Shown here piece after piece: positions 1 through 9,827 of a DNA stretch of 64,000 nucleotides. The stretch is from an uncultured Winogradskyella sp. (GTDB lineage: Bacteria > Bacteroidota > Bacteroidia > Flavobacteriales > Flavobacteriaceae). The notes beneath the pieces were generated by a model, which was not told the DNA's origin, did not search any database, and worked only from the letters and a program-made list of their open reading frames with translations. A program made the position numbers and the translations under genes. Where the stretch lies: the NCBI RefSeq assembly GCF_947495255.1, contig NZ_CANLYI010000006.1, positions 124,001 to 188,000 on the forward strand. The letters are read 5' to 3'. How positions within the stretch are numbered: the stretch's first letter is position 1; every line of letters begins with the position of its first letter.

Positions 1-24
1 TAGGCACAATTACAAAAACCAGAT

Positions 25-1884
25 ATGGCAAGCATAGATCAAAAAATTGAAACATTTATAAATAATCACTTTCCTGATATAGATTATTCTATTCTAGGTA
101 ATAATTCTGAATCCGAAGCGCATCGTAAAGCTTTAAAATATGAGTATTTCGTAAACTCGATCGAATATTACACTTTACAAAAAGTAATTGATAGCGAGGA
201 AATCAAATCAATTTCTACTGGAGATATGAGAGGAATTGATGGTCTATATGTTGTATTAAATAATCAATTTATTGGTTTCCCTGAAAAAAATGAAACAGAC
301 TTCTTTATAGATTGGAAAAATCGAATTATCGAAATAATTGATGAATCTTCTAAAATTGATGCAAAATTTATATTCATTCAATCAAAATCATCAAAAATAG
401 AATTAGATAAGTTCAAAGGTGTTTGTGATGCTGTGTATGATATTTTTAATGAAGAACCATCTGACTTGCACTCTAATAAGCAAGTACAATCAGTCAGGTT
501 TCTGTTTGAGAAGGTTTGTGAAAAAGAACATAACCTAGAGTTAGTTGTAAAAATATGTGCTATAAACAAAGACAACAGAACTCTTGAAAGGACAATTTCT
601 AATATCCAATGGAGTACTGCAATTGCCAAGCAAAAAAAGGACTTAAAGTCAATCATTTTTTCAAATGTAGATATCGAAATAAAATCAGGTCAAGAATATC
701 TAGAAAAGCTTGAAGGAATACTAGCACCAAACCAGCGTGATTATCCAGTTAAAGACCTAAAAGATCGTTTTATAGAAATAACTAATGAAAAAGCTACGTG
801 CTTCATTGGTTATCTCAACCTAAATGAAGTTAATGACCTGATTACCTCAGAAGATGGTGATCTAGATGACGTATTCTTTGATAATATTCGATATTTCGAA
901 GGTTTTGGCGGAGAAGATAGTGTCAATAATAAGATATTTAATAGTTTATCAGTAAATGATGATATTTTCCATCTTCTACATAACGGTATTACAATTACGG
1001 CTCATTCCAAGCATTTTAACCCTCAAAACGGGAACCTAGAAATAAAAGCATTTTCAATTATTAACGGGTGTCAAACATCTAATATCATATATGAATGGGT
1101 TAAAGAAAATACACACACAAGTGAATACTTAAAAACTTTGAACATTCCTGTTAAAATTATTATCACTGGAAACACTGATCTAAGATCTCTTATAACTGAA
1201 ACTGCAAATACAGCAAATGATGTAAAAACAATTCAGCTCATTTCAATTACTGATGAAGCTAAAGCTGTCCAAGGTATGTTTAATAATGAAGTTAGAAGTG
1301 GAGATAGGTTGTATTATGAAAGATTATCTAACCAGTATCCTGAAGTTGGGAATGCCTATAAAATTCAAACTACCGATTTATTTAGAAGCTATTATTCATC
1401 TTTCGGCGTTGCTCCGCATAGATTAACTGTTGGATATGGCGGTTTTGAAAGAGAAATGCTGAAACAAAAAGATTTCTTAGGAACAAAAAATAATGGTCAA
1501 ACAAAACAAGATTTAAGGTCATATTACATTTCTTCACTTGCCTTTAATTATTTGGATAGATTCTTAAGGTCTAAGTATCCATATCTATTAAGTTTAAGAC
1601 ACCATTTCCTATTATTACTCTTTATATCAATAGATAACGAATTCCACACAAAAGTGGATATTTACAAGAAAAATGTTCCTGATAAAATTATTACCGGAAT
1701 CAAAAATTTAGCAGAATCAAAAACCAAATTTGATAAAATAATGACGAAGATTTGCGACTTATCTATTGAACATTTTGACTTCTTTATTGAGCAGACAGCT
1801 GAAAAAACCAAAGTTAAATCAAAAAGTTACTACACAGAGGAAGGGACAAATAAAATGATTGAAAAATTCTTAAAAAAAAAATAA
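25..1884 (+). CDS. AIPR family (abortive infection phage resistance) protein
   Basis: The 619-aa protein carries the AIPR core in the expected order: FEGFGGED (about residue 290), NKIFNSL, HNGITITAHS (about 319) and INGCQTSN (about 346). Nearer the N-terminus, GIDG (70-73) followed by FIQSKSS with Q119 and K121 resembles the core of an Mrr/PD-(D/E)XK nuclease fold, with D72, Q119 and K121 as candidate active-site residues. AIPR proteins occur in phage-defence loci and some cause abortive infection; the nuclease reading is my inference. The ATG follows an in-frame TAG at 1-3, so the gene is complete. It lies beside the housekeeping gene ychF. Anything to its left is outside the window, so a partner gene cannot be excluded. 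The family call is firm; the in vivo role is not. Confidence 0.85.
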   Translation: MASIDQKIETFINNHFPDIDYSILGNNSESEAHRKALKYEYFVNSIEYYTLQKVIDSEEIKSISTGDMRGIDGLYVVLNNQFIGFPEKNETDFFIDWKNRIIEIIDESSKIDAKFIFIQSKSSKIELDKFKGVCDAVYDIFNEEPSDLHSNKQVQSVRFLFEKVCEKEHNLELVVKICAINKDNRTLERTISNIQWSTAIAKQKKDLKSIIFSNVDIEIKSGQEYLEKLEGILAPNQRDYPVKDLKDRFIEITNEKATCFIGYLNLNEVNDLITSEDGDLDDVFFDNIRYFEGFGGEDSVNNKIFNSLSVNDDIFHLLHNGITITAHSKHFNPQNGNLEIKAFSIINGCQTSNIIYEWVKENTHTSEYLKTLNIPVKIIITGNTDLRSLITETANTANDVKTIQLISITDEAKAVQGMFNNEVRSGDRLYYERLSNQYPEVGNAYKIQTTDLFRSYYSSFGVAPHRLTVGYGGFEREMLKQKDFLGTKNNGQTKQDLRSYYISSLAFNYLDRFLRSKYPYLLSLRHHFLLLLFISIDNEFHTKVDIYKKNVPDKIITGIKNLAESKTKFDKIMTKICDLSIEHFDFFIEQTAEKTKVKSKSYYTEEGTNKMIEKFLKKK

Positions 1885-2020
1885 CAGTACACAACACTAT
1901 GTATAGTGCATATGAACCCTCTGGGCTGTAAACGCACCATACTTTAAACGATAAGCACAACCCAAAAACCACTTTGTAATTATTCCAAAAACTTTTAACT
2001 CAACTATTCCACGAATTACT

Positions 2021-2028
2021 TACATTTG
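2021..2028 (+). promoter_or_regulatory. -7 promoter element of ychF
   Basis: TACATTTG matches the Bacteroidota -7 consensus TAnnTTTG and ends 21 bases before the ychF ATG. No good TTTG -33 box is present at the usual spacing; only a T-rich stretch near 1993 could serve. Confidence 0.55.
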
Positions 2029-2049
2029 CACTCGCAAAAATAATATCTC

Positions 2050-3144
2050 ATGAAAGCCGGAATTGTAGGATTACCAAACGTAGGAAAATCAACCTTATTT
2101 AACTGTTTATCTAACGCTAAAGCGCAGAGTGCCAACTTTCCGTTTTGTACTATAGAGCCTAATATTGGTGTGGTAAATGTACCAGACCCAAGATTAGAGA
2201 AATTAGAAGAATTAGTAAATCCAGAACGTGTATTGCCAGCAACTGTAGAGATTGTTGATATTGCAGGTTTAGTAAAAGGGGCTTCTAAAGGTGAGGGTTT
2301 AGGAAATCAGTTCTTAGCTAACATTAGAGAAACCGATGCTATTTTGCACGTATTACGTTGTTTTGATAACGAAAATATTGTGCATGTTGATGGTTCTGTA
2401 GATCCTATTAGAGATAAGGAGACTATTGATATGGAATTACAGTTAAAAGATTTAGAGACTGTAGATAAGAAATTAGAAAAAGTAAAGCGTGCTGCAAAAA
2501 CTGGTAATAAAGAAGCGCAGAAAGAAGAAGCGATACTTTTAAAAATAAAAGAAAATTTAGAAGCTGGTATTTCGGTAAGAGCTTTAGAGTTTTCAGAAGA
2601 AGATTACGAAGATTACGTGGTACCATCTCAATTTATTACAGACAAACCAGTTATGTATGTGTGTAATGTAGATGAAGGTGCTGCCACTACAGGTAATGCT
2701 TATGTAGATAAAGTAAGAGAAATGGTTAAAGATGAAAAAGCGGAAGTTTTAGTCTTGGCTGTTGGTACAGAAGCAGATATTAACGAATTAGACGACTACG
2801 AAGAACGTCAGATGTTTTTAGCAGATATTGGTTTAGAAGAACCAGGTTCGGCAAAATTAATTCGTTCAGCATACAAACTTTTAAATCAGCAAACTTATTT
2901 TACAGCTGGTGTAAAAGAAGTTAGAGCTTGGACAGTAAATGTTGGTGCAACAGGACCACAAGCTGCAGGCGTTATTCATACCGATTTTGAAAAAGGATTT
3001 ATTAGAGCAGAAGTTATTGCTTATAATGATTTTGTAGAATACGGAAGTGAAGCTAAAGTAAAAGAAGCTGGTAAAATGAGAGTAGAAGGGAAGAATTACG
3101 TTGTTAAGGATGGCGATGTAATGCATTTCTTGTTTAACGTTTAA
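2050..3144 (+). CDS. ychF: Redox-regulated ATPase / GTPase YchF (OBG family)
   Basis: This 364-aa protein is a full-length YchF/Ola1-type P-loop NTPase, a cytoplasmic ribosome-associated protein that prefers ATP in this family. The P-loop GLPNVGKST is at residues 7-15, the switch region follows as [19 protein letters not shown], and the altered specificity motif NVDE is near residue 205. The C-terminal TGS domain ends in the typical [18 protein letters not shown]. It has its own -7 box upstream and no tight operon partner. Length and motifs fit the family throughout, so confidence is high. Confidence 0.97.
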   Translation: MKAGIVGLPNVGKSTLFNCLSNAKAQSANFPFCTIEPNIGVVNVPDPRLEKLEELVNPERVLPATVEIVDIAGLVKGASKGEGLGNQFLANIRETDAILHVLRCFDNENIVHVDGSVDPIRDKETIDMELQLKDLETVDKKLEKVKRAAKTGNKEAQKEEAILLKIKENLEAGISVRALEFSEEDYEDYVVPSQFITDKPVMYVCNVDEGAATTGNAYVDKVREMVKDEKAEVLVLAVGTEADINELDDYEERQMFLADIGLEEPGSAKLIRSAYKLLNQQTYFTAGVKEVRAWTVNVGATGPQAAGVIHTDFEKGFIRAEVIAYNDFVEYGSEAKVKEAGKMRVEGKNYVVKDGDVMHFLFNV

Positions 3145-3194
3145 AGAGAACAAGGACTGGTCTGCTTTTAAAAGTAAGAATCAAGACGTGTTAT

Positions 3195-3228
3195 GTCATT
3201 GTGAGGACAAAGGACGTGGCAATTTCAT
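3195..3228. repeat. REP-like palindromic remnant between ychF and the SRPBCC gene
   Basis: The stretch starts GTCATTGTGAGGA and ends GTGGCAATTTCAT. It resembles the dispersed intergenic repeats of the type GTCATTGCGAG...GCAATCTCAT seen in many bacterial genomes. The two ends are imperfectly complementary. It lies just downstream of ychF, and I saw no second copy in this window. Confidence 0.4.
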
Positions 3229-3240
3229 AATCTAAATTAA

Positions 3241-3717
3241 ATGCCAACTATAGAAATCAAAACCCTAATTAAGGCAGATATAAAAACCTGTTTTGATTTA
3301 GCGCGTAATATTGATTTTCACAAAGATTCTATGGCACATTCTAATGAACGTGCTGTAGCTGGTAAAACCTCTGGTTTTATAGAATTAGGAGAATGGGTCA
3401 CTTGGGAAGCAACACACTTTGGTTTTAAACAAAAACTGACTTCAAAAATCACAGAATTTAAGAGTCCAACTTATTTTGCAGACGAAATGGTTTCTGGCGC
3501 TTTTAAATCCTTTAAGCACGAGCATATTTTTACACATCAAAATGGACAAACCGTAATGGTTGATAAATTTCATTTTCAATCACCTTTTGGTCTTCTTGGT
3601 AAATTAGCAAACGTACTTTTTCTAAAACAATACATGGCGAATTTGTTAAACACTAGAAATAAGCTATTAAAAACACAAGCAGAAGCGATTGTTGAGCTTG
3701 AACGTCGTAACTCATAA
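3241..3717 (+). CDS. SRPBCC family (START/Bet v1-like) protein
   Basis: The 158-aa protein has the compact layout of a single SRPBCC domain. It opens with a beta strand (MPTIEIKTLI), then the helix ADIKTCFDLARNIDFHKDSM, then strands including GEWVTWEATHFGFKQKLTSKI, and a long C-terminal helix from about residue 120. Proteins of this shape bind small hydrophobic ligands; some relatives are labelled cell division inhibitors by database transfer, which the sequence does not support. No signal peptide or membrane segment is visible, so it should be cytoplasmic. It follows ychF by about 100 bases containing a REP-like element and precedes the EamA transporter by 44 bases. The ligand is unknown. 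Confidence 0.7.
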   Translation: MPTIEIKTLIKADIKTCFDLARNIDFHKDSMAHSNERAVAGKTSGFIELGEWVTWEATHFGFKQKLTSKITEFKSPTYFADEMVSGAFKSFKHEHIFTHQNGQTVMVDKFHFQSPFGLLGKLANVLFLKQYMANLLNTRNKLLKTQAEAIVELERRNS

Positions 3718-3761
3718 ATTATCAATTTGTTATTAAAACAAGACTAGTCTAATTTCAATAT

Positions 3762-4658
3762 ATGAAATCTAAGGAAACTTTTATTTACGGTATTTTATTA
3801 GGTGTTTTAGGCATTGTTTTGTTTTCTTCTAAAGCAGTTATGGTGAAGTTAGCCTATCAATATAATATTGATGCGCTAAGCATGTTGCTGTTGCGTATGT
3901 TATTTGCGTTTCCGTTTTATATGGTTATTGCGTATATCTACAGAAAGGAACAAAAAGAAGATGTGCAAAAGAAAGACTATCTATGGTTGGTGTTTTTTGG
4001 GTTTGTAGGTTACTATTTGGCGAGTTATTTCGATTTTGTAGGACTCACATATATAAAAGCCAGTTTAGAACGTATTATCTTATTTGTTTACCCAACTATA
4101 GTGTTGCTGTTTAATAAGTTATTCTTAAAAAAGCCGATAACGAAACTTCAAAAATTAGCTATTTTAATCACTTATATAGGTATAGTAATTACGTTTGGTA
4201 GTGAAGTTTCTGTTTCTGGTGATAACACGTATTTAGGTGGCTTTTTTGTAATGCTTAGTGCAATTACTTACGCATCTTATTTAGTGGGTAGTGGTTGGTT
4301 GATTCCTAGATTTGGAGTGATGCGTTTTACCGCTTATGCGATGTTGGTGTCTTGTGTTTGCGTATTTGTTCATTACGGATTTTTTTTTAAAACTGAGATT
4401 TTCAATTACCCTTGGCAAGTCTATGTTTTAGGCTTGTGCATTGCCGTTTTTGCCACTGTAATTCCGTCGTTTTTAGTCTCTATTTCTATTAAATTAATCA
4501 ATTCATCTAACTTTGCGGTTATTGCAGGTATTGGGCCAATTTCAACCATAATTTTAGCAGTTATTTTCTTAAATGAAAGTTTAACAACGCTTCAGATAAT
4601 AGGAACTTTAGTAGTGATTTCAGGAATCCTTTTAATTTCAAAAAGTAAAAAATCTTAA
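3762..4658 (+). CDS. EamA/DMT family inner-membrane transporter
   Basis: The 298-aa protein is hydrophobic along its whole length, with about ten predicted membrane helices arranged as two EamA halves (roughly residues 7-143 and 156-293), the usual size for the drug/metabolite transporter superfamily. The first half starts GILLGVLGIVLFSSKAVMVK, a typical EamA opening with a conserved Lys in helix 1. Substrates in this superfamily range from amino acids and nucleotide precursors to drugs and cannot be read from the sequence. It may be co-transcribed with the SRPBCC gene 44 bases upstream. Confidence 0.88.
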   Translation: MKSKETFIYGILLGVLGIVLFSSKAVMVKLAYQYNIDALSMLLLRMLFAFPFYMVIAYIYRKEQKEDVQKKDYLWLVFFGFVGYYLASYFDFVGLTYIKASLERIILFVYPTIVLLFNKLFLKKPITKLQKLAILITYIGIVITFGSEVSVSGDNTYLGGFFVMLSAITYASYLVGSGWLIPRFGVMRFTAYAMLVSCVCVFVHYGFFFKTEIFNYPWQVYVLGLCIAVFATVIPSFLVSISIKLINSSNFAVIAGIGPISTIILAVIFLNESLTTLQIIGTLVVISGILLISKSKKS

Positions 4659-4666
4659 GGATTTTT
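4648..4666 (+). terminator. Possible terminator after the EamA gene
   Basis: AAAAATC and GATTTTT form a 7-bp stem around the loop TTAAG, which contains the stop codon of the transporter gene. The stem is AT-rich, so it is only a weak candidate. Confidence 0.35.
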
Positions 4667-4822
4667 ATTCAGATTTAAGCGTTTTACCATTCAATAGTAG
4701 CGTTTATCAATGTTCTCAACAGAATTATATAGATTATTGTTAATTACTTTACTCATTCCGTATTTCATTTTTTGCGGTATAGTATTATATTAGCGTTCCA
4801 TCTAAAAATTTTACCCATTTCT

Positions 4823-6679
4823 ATGTCAGAACAGTCTAATTATACCGAAGATAACATACGCTCACTCGATTGGAAAGAACACATCCGAATGCGACCTGGT
4901 ATGTATATCGGAAAATTAGGTGATGGTTCCTCTCCAGATGATGGTATTTATATTCTTCTAAAGGAAGTTTTAGACAACTCTATTGATGAGTTTGTGATGG
5001 GAGCAGGTAAAACCATTGAGATTTCTATTCAAGGAGAACGCGTTATAGTTAGAGATTACGGTCGTGGAATTCCGCTAGGGAAAGTTGTAGATGTGGTGTC
5101 TAAGATGAATACAGGTGGAAAGTATGACTCTAAAGCTTTTAAAAAATCGGTTGGTTTAAATGGTGTTGGTACAAAAGCAGTTAATGCGTTATCATCTTAT
5201 TTTAGAGTTGAATCTACAAGAGATAACAAATCGGCTTCAGCAGAATTTGAACAAGGAAATCTTACCAATCAAGAACTTTTAGACGAAACAAGCCGAAGAA
5301 AAGGAACTAAGGTTAGTTTTATTCCAGATGAAATCATCTTTAAAAATTATAAGTATAGAAATGAGTATGTCATTAAAATGCTTAAAAACTATGTATATCT
5401 AAATCCAGGATTAACCATAGTATTTAATGGCGAAAAATATTATAGTGAAAATGGTTTAAAGGATTTATTATCCGAAAATATTAAAGAAACGGATATGCTA
5501 TATCCAATAATTCATCTTAGAGGTGATGATATTGAATTAGCCATAACACATAGTAAAACGCAGTATAGCGAAGAATATCATTCGTTTGTAAATGGTCAAA
5601 ACACCACACAAGGTGGAACGCACTTAGCCGCTTACAGAGAATCTATAGTTAAAACAATTAGAGAATTTTATGGTAAAAGTTACGAAGCTTCAGATATTAG
5701 AAAGTCTGTAGTAACTGCTATTGCAATAAAAGTAATGGAACCTGTTTTTGAGAGTCAGACCAAAACCAAATTAGGTTCTACAGATATGGGAGGCGAATTG
5801 CCAACCGTTAGAACCTATATTAATGATTTTGTAAAGAAGTATCTCGATAATTTTTTACATAAAAACCCAGACACAGCTGAAAAAATCCAACGTAAAATTC
5901 TGCAAGCAGAACGCGAGCGTAAGGAATTATCTGGAATTAGAAAATTAGCAAAAGACAGAGCTAAAAAAGCGAGTCTTCACAATAAGAAATTGCGAGATTG
6001 TCGTGTGCATTTCGGAGATACTAAAAACGAAAGAAATTTAGAGACCACACTGTTTATTACAGAGGGAGATTCGGCTTCTGGTAGTATTACAAAATCGAGA
6101 GATGTTAATACACAAGCGGTTTTTAGTTTAAAGGGAAAGCCCTTAAACTGTTATGGGTTAAGTAAGAAGATTGTTTATGAGAATGAAGAATTCAACTTAC
6201 TACAAGCAGCTTTAAATATTGAGGAATCACTTGAGGATTTACGTTATAATAACGTAGTGATTGCAACAGATGCCGATGTCGATGGTATGCACATTAGATT
6301 ATTGCTGATTACGTTCTTCTTGCAATTCTTCCCAGAAGTGATTAAAGAAGGGCATTTATATATTCTGCAAACACCATTGTTTAGAGTGCGGAATAAAAAG
6401 GAAACGATTTATTGTTATTCTGAACAAGAACGACGTGATGCTATGGAAAAGTTAAAGCCAAAACCAGAAATCACTCGATTTAAAGGTTTGGGTGAGATTT
6501 CGCCAGATGAATTTGTTCATTTTATAGGAGAAGATATTCGTTTGGATCCTGTGATGTTAGATAAGGACATGTCTATTGAAGATTTACTATCGTTCTATAT
6601 GGGAAAAAACACACCAACGCGTCAAGAATTTATTATTGATAATCTTAAGGTTGAACTCGATGTCGTAGAGGAAGCATAA
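4823..6679 (+). CDS. parE: DNA topoisomerase IV subunit B
   Basis: This is the ATPase subunit of the type IIA topoisomerase that decatenates chromosomes; it works as ParC2ParE2. The GHKL ATP site is seen in [23 protein letters not shown] and [12 protein letters not shown]. The Toprim metal site is TEGDSASGS and [10 protein letters not shown], and the C-terminus holds [13 protein letters not shown]. The frame is open from a TTG at 4772, but ATG 4823 ([20 protein letters not shown]) fits the family N-terminus better and gives 618 aa. The TAA overlaps the ATG of the next gene, so parE, the small membrane protein and parC are probably translated from one mRNA. ParE rather than GyrB is favoured by the linked parC-type gene. 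Confidence 0.95.
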   Translation: MSEQSNYTEDNIRSLDWKEHIRMRPGMYIGKLGDGSSPDDGIYILLKEVLDNSIDEFVMGAGKTIEISIQGERVIVRDYGRGIPLGKVVDVVSKMNTGGKYDSKAFKKSVGLNGVGTKAVNALSSYFRVESTRDNKSASAEFEQGNLTNQELLDETSRRKGTKVSFIPDEIIFKNYKYRNEYVIKMLKNYVYLNPGLTIVFNGEKYYSENGLKDLLSENIKETDMLYPIIHLRGDDIELAITHSKTQYSEEYHSFVNGQNTTQGGTHLAAYRESIVKTIREFYGKSYEASDIRKSVVTAIAIKVMEPVFESQTKTKLGSTDMGGELPTVRTYINDFVKKYLDNFLHKNPDTAEKIQRKILQAERERKELSGIRKLAKDRAKKASLHNKKLRDCRVHFGDTKNERNLETTLFITEGDSASGSITKSRDVNTQAVFSLKGKPLNCYGLSKKIVYENEEFNLLQAALNIEESLEDLRYNNVVIATDADVDGMHIRLLLITFFLQFFPEVIKEGHLYILQTPLFRVRNKKETIYCYSEQERRDAMEKLKPKPEITRFKGLGEISPDEFVHFIGEDIRLDPVMLDKDMSIEDLLSFYMGKNTPTRQEFIIDNLKVELDVVEEA

Positions 6680-7152
6680 TGAGAACGGATAACAGGACTA
6701 TAAAAAATACAATTATTTCCATCTATTTTATTTTGGTGTTATTTGCGATTTTATTCGCAACGGTTTTTAAGCCTATATTGATGTTTGATGGTCATTTGTT
6801 TCATATCATTATTGGGTTGTTTGTGGCTGTATTAATTGTATATTTTATTGCGAGATTCTTTGAGTATGATAGTGATGGAACTAATCTTATAATTAAAAAT
6901 AAAGGTTTAATACTAACCGATTTTGTTAATTATAGGGAGCATAAAATAGAAATCCCGAAGCGTAAGGTGGTTGGTTTTAAAATATATAATTATTTGGTCT
7001 TTAAATCTTTAGTGTTGACTGTAAAAAACAGTGAGGGCAGTTCTATGAAGGTGCGGTTCAATATGACATTATTAAAGAAAAAGAAAACAAAGTACGTGAG
7101 GCAGTCTTTAAAAAAGATTATTAAAGAAAATAAAAAAGTTAAACTAGGATAA
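6679..7152 (+). CDS. Small membrane protein between parE and parC
   Basis: I do not recognise a named family. The 157-aa product has two membrane helices (about residues 10-30 and 40-60), then a basic soluble part from about 65 that looks like a small beta-rich, PH-like domain (TNLIIKNKGLILTDF, HKIEIPKRKVVGFKIY) and ends in a lysine-rich helix. Its ATG overlaps the parE stop (TAATG) and its TAA overlaps the parC ATG, so the three genes are translationally coupled. The basic tail would face the cytoplasm. A function linked to the topoisomerase is possible only by position. Confidence 0.75.
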   Translation: MRTDNRTIKNTIISIYFILVLFAILFATVFKPILMFDGHLFHIIIGLFVAVLIVYFIARFFEYDSDGTNLIIKNKGLILTDFVNYREHKIEIPKRKVVGFKIYNYLVFKSLVLTVKNSEGSSMKVRFNMTLLKKKKTKYVRQSLKKIIKENKKVKLG

Positions 7153-9815
7153 TGGCAGAAGAACATGATGAGTTATTAAATGAAGACAACGGTAGCCAAG
7201 AAACAATTAAGAAGGTCACCGGAATGTATAAGGATTGGTTTCTAGATTACGCATCCTACGTAATTTTAGAGCGTGCTGTACCAGCAATTGAAGATGGTTT
7301 TAAGCCAGTGCAGCGTCGTATTATGCATTCTATGAAAGATTTAGATGATGGTCGCTATAATAAAGTAGCAAATATTGTTGGTCATACCATGCAATATCAT
7401 CCACATGGTGATGCAAGTATTGCTGATGCCATGGTGCAGATTGGTCAAAAGGATTTGTTAATAGACACCCAAGGAAACTGGGGAAATATCTTAACAGGTG
7501 ATCGTGCTGCAGCTTCACGTTATATTGAAGCAAGATTATCTAAGTTTGCTTTAGATGTTGTTTACAATCCTAAAATTACTGAATGGCAAGCATCTTATGA
7601 TGGGAGACGTAAAGAGCCTATAAATTTACCTGTAATGTTTCCGTTGCTTTTAGCACAAGGAGGCGAAGGAATTGCAGTTGGTTTGTCAACTAAAATTTTA
7701 CCACATAATTTTATAGAATTAATTGATGCTTCTGTAAAACATTTAAAAGGCAAACGATTTACAATATTGCCAGATTTTCCAACAGCAGGAATTGCAGATT
7801 TCTCTAATTATAACGATGGGTTAAGAGGAGGAAAGGTTAGAGTGAGAGCAAAGATTTCGCAACGCGATAAAAATTCTTTAGTTATTACGGAGATTCCTTT
7901 TAGTACCACAACGTCGTCTTTAATTGATTCGATTCTAAAAGCGAATGATAAAGGGAAAATTAAGATTAAGAAAATTGAAGATAATACAGCAGCAGAAGTT
8001 GAAATCTTAATTCATTTACCTTCTGGTTTGTCACCAGATAAAACGATTGATGCACTTTATGCATTCACAAATTGTGAAACTTCAATATCACCTTTAGGCT
8101 GTGTAATTGAAGACAACAAACCTTATTTTGTTGGAGTTACAGAGATGTTACGTCGATCAACGGATAACACAGTAGAACTTTTAAAGAGTGAATTAGAAAT
8201 TCGATTAGGTGAGTTTCAGGAGCAATGGCACTTTGCGTCTTTAGAACGTATTTTTATTGAGAAACGAATCTATCGTGATATTGAAGAAGAAGAAACTTGG
8301 GATGGTGTTATTGAAGCCATTGATAAAGGCCTTCAACCGCACATAAAACATTTAAAAAGAAAAATTACAGTTGAAGATATTACACGTTTAACTGAGATTA
8401 GAATTAAGCGTATTTCTAAATTTGATATTGATAAAGCACAACAAAAAATCGATGCTTTAGAAGATCAAATAGCTGAAGTAAGACATCACTTAGCGAATCT
8501 AATTGATTATGCTATAGCTTATTTCGAAAGATTAAAAAAGGAATATGGCGAAGGTAAGGAGCGTAAAACAGAAATTAGAATCTTTGATGATGTTGACGCA
8601 ACCAAAGTGGTTATTAGAAACACAAAACTTTATGTAAATAGAGAAGAAGGTTTTATTGGTACAGCTTTAAAACGTGATGAATATGTTTGTGATTGTAGTG
8701 ATATTGATGATATCATTGTTTTTACAAATAATGGAAAAATGATGGTGACAAAAGTAGATTCTAAAACCTTTATTGGTAAGAATATAATACATGTTGCTGT
8801 TTTTAAGAAAAAAGACAAGCGTACTATTTATAATATGATTTATCGTGATGGTAAAGGCGGTCCTTCTTACGTGAAGCGATTTGCAGTTACTAGTATGACT
8901 AGAGATAGAGAGTACGACCTCACAAATGGAAATAAAGGTTCTGCTCTATGGTATTTCTCAGCAAATCCTAATGGAGAAGCAGAGGTTGTTTCAATTTCAT
9001 TGCGTCAAGTAGGTAGTATTAAGAAATTGAAATGGGATTTAGATTTTGCAGACGTACTTATAAAAGGTAGAGCTTCAAAAGGAAATATTGTTACAAAATA
9101 TGCTATTAAGCGTGTAGAGTTAAAAGAAAAAGGTGTTTCTACATTGAAGCCAAGAAGAATTTGGTTTGATGACACTGTACAGCGTTTAAATGTTGATGAA
9201 AGAGGTGAGTTAATCGGAGAGTTTAGAGGAGAGGATAGATTGCTAATTATTAGCCAGTCTGGAATAGTGAAAACAATAATTCCGGAATTGACTGCACATT
9301 TTGATAGTGATATGATTGTTATGGAAAAATGGATTCCTAATAAACCAATTTCAGCAATTTATTATGATGGTGAGAAAGAGCGTTATTATGTGAAGCGTTT
9401 TTTAATAGATCAAGAAGGGAAAGAAGAGTCTTTTATTTCTGACCATGCAGATTCTCAATTAGAAATTGTTTCAACGGATTGGCGACCAATAGCAGAAGTG
9501 GAATTTACAAAGGAACGCGGAAAAGAGCGCAAGCCAAATCTAGAAGTTAATCTTGAAGAATTCATTTCGGTAAAAGGTATTAATGCTCTTGGAAATCAGT
9601 TGACTAAAGATAAAATTAATCAGGTTAGTTTGTTGGAGTCTTTACCTTATGAGGCTCCTGAAGAAGTACATGCAGATGATTTAGAAGTGGTTGATGAGGA
9701 AACTGTAGATTTAGGCTCAATGAGCGATTCTAATTCGGAAAAATCAACAAATGAAAAGACTAATGATGACGATGATTTAGATACGGATGATCAAGGTCAG
9801 GTGACTTTGTTTTAA
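7152..9815 (+). CDS. parC: DNA topoisomerase IV subunit A
   Basis: This 887-aa protein is the DNA cleavage and religation subunit partnering ParE. The N-terminal winged-helix/tower region contains VPAIEDGFKPVQRRIMHSM, HPHGDASIADAMV and the active-site tyrosine Y124 in AASRYIEARL. A coiled-coil stretch lies around residues 420-470, followed by a C-terminal beta-pinwheel-like domain, which wraps DNA in this family. The last 70 or so residues are acidic and low-complexity (rich in D, E, N and S), ending QVTLF, a common ending in flavobacterial orthologues. It is coupled to the upstream small membrane protein gene and converges on terC with a 12-base gap. Confidence 0.95.
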   Translation: MAEEHDELLNEDNGSQETIKKVTGMYKDWFLDYASYVILERAVPAIEDGFKPVQRRIMHSMKDLDDGRYNKVANIVGHTMQYHPHGDASIADAMVQIGQKDLLIDTQGNWGNILTGDRAAASRYIEARLSKFALDVVYNPKITEWQASYDGRRKEPINLPVMFPLLLAQGGEGIAVGLSTKILPHNFIELIDASVKHLKGKRFTILPDFPTAGIADFSNYNDGLRGGKVRVRAKISQRDKNSLVITEIPFSTTTSSLIDSILKANDKGKIKIKKIEDNTAAEVEILIHLPSGLSPDKTIDALYAFTNCETSISPLGCVIEDNKPYFVGVTEMLRRSTDNTVELLKSELEIRLGEFQEQWHFASLERIFIEKRIYRDIEEEETWDGVIEAIDKGLQPHIKHLKRKITVEDITRLTEIRIKRISKFDIDKAQQKIDALEDQIAEVRHHLANLIDYAIAYFERLKKEYGEGKERKTEIRIFDDVDATKVVIRNTKLYVNREEGFIGTALKRDEYVCDCSDIDDIIVFTNNGKMMVTKVDSKTFIGKNIIHVAVFKKKDKRTIYNMIYRDGKGGPSYVKRFAVTSMTRDREYDLTNGNKGSALWYFSANPNGEAEVVSISLRQVGSIKKLKWDLDFADVLIKGRASKGNIVTKYAIKRVELKEKGVSTLKPRRIWFDDTVQRLNVDERGELIGEFRGEDRLLIISQSGIVKTIIPELTAHFDSDMIVMEKWIPNKPISAIYYDGEKERYYVKRFLIDQEGKEESFISDHADSQLEIVSTDWRPIAEVEFTKERGKERKPNLEVNLEEFISVKGINALGNQLTKDKINQVSLLESLPYEAPEEVHADDLEVVDEETVDLGSMSDSNSEKSTNEKTNDDDDLDTDDQGQVTLF

Positions 9816-9827
9816 AAGGATTGTTTT

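Noticed and set aside
1885..2049. tRNA gene or integration site between the AIPR gene and ychF
   Set aside because: There is no TTCRA loop or cloverleaf and no direct repeat that could be an attachment site; only a short CACTAT/ATAGTG inverted repeat (1895-1908) with a 2-base loop is present.
2881..3153. 90-codon antisense frame over the end of ychF
   Set aside because: It is the shadow of a strongly conserved coding region on the other strand, with no independent support. The same holds for other antisense frames over known genes in this window.
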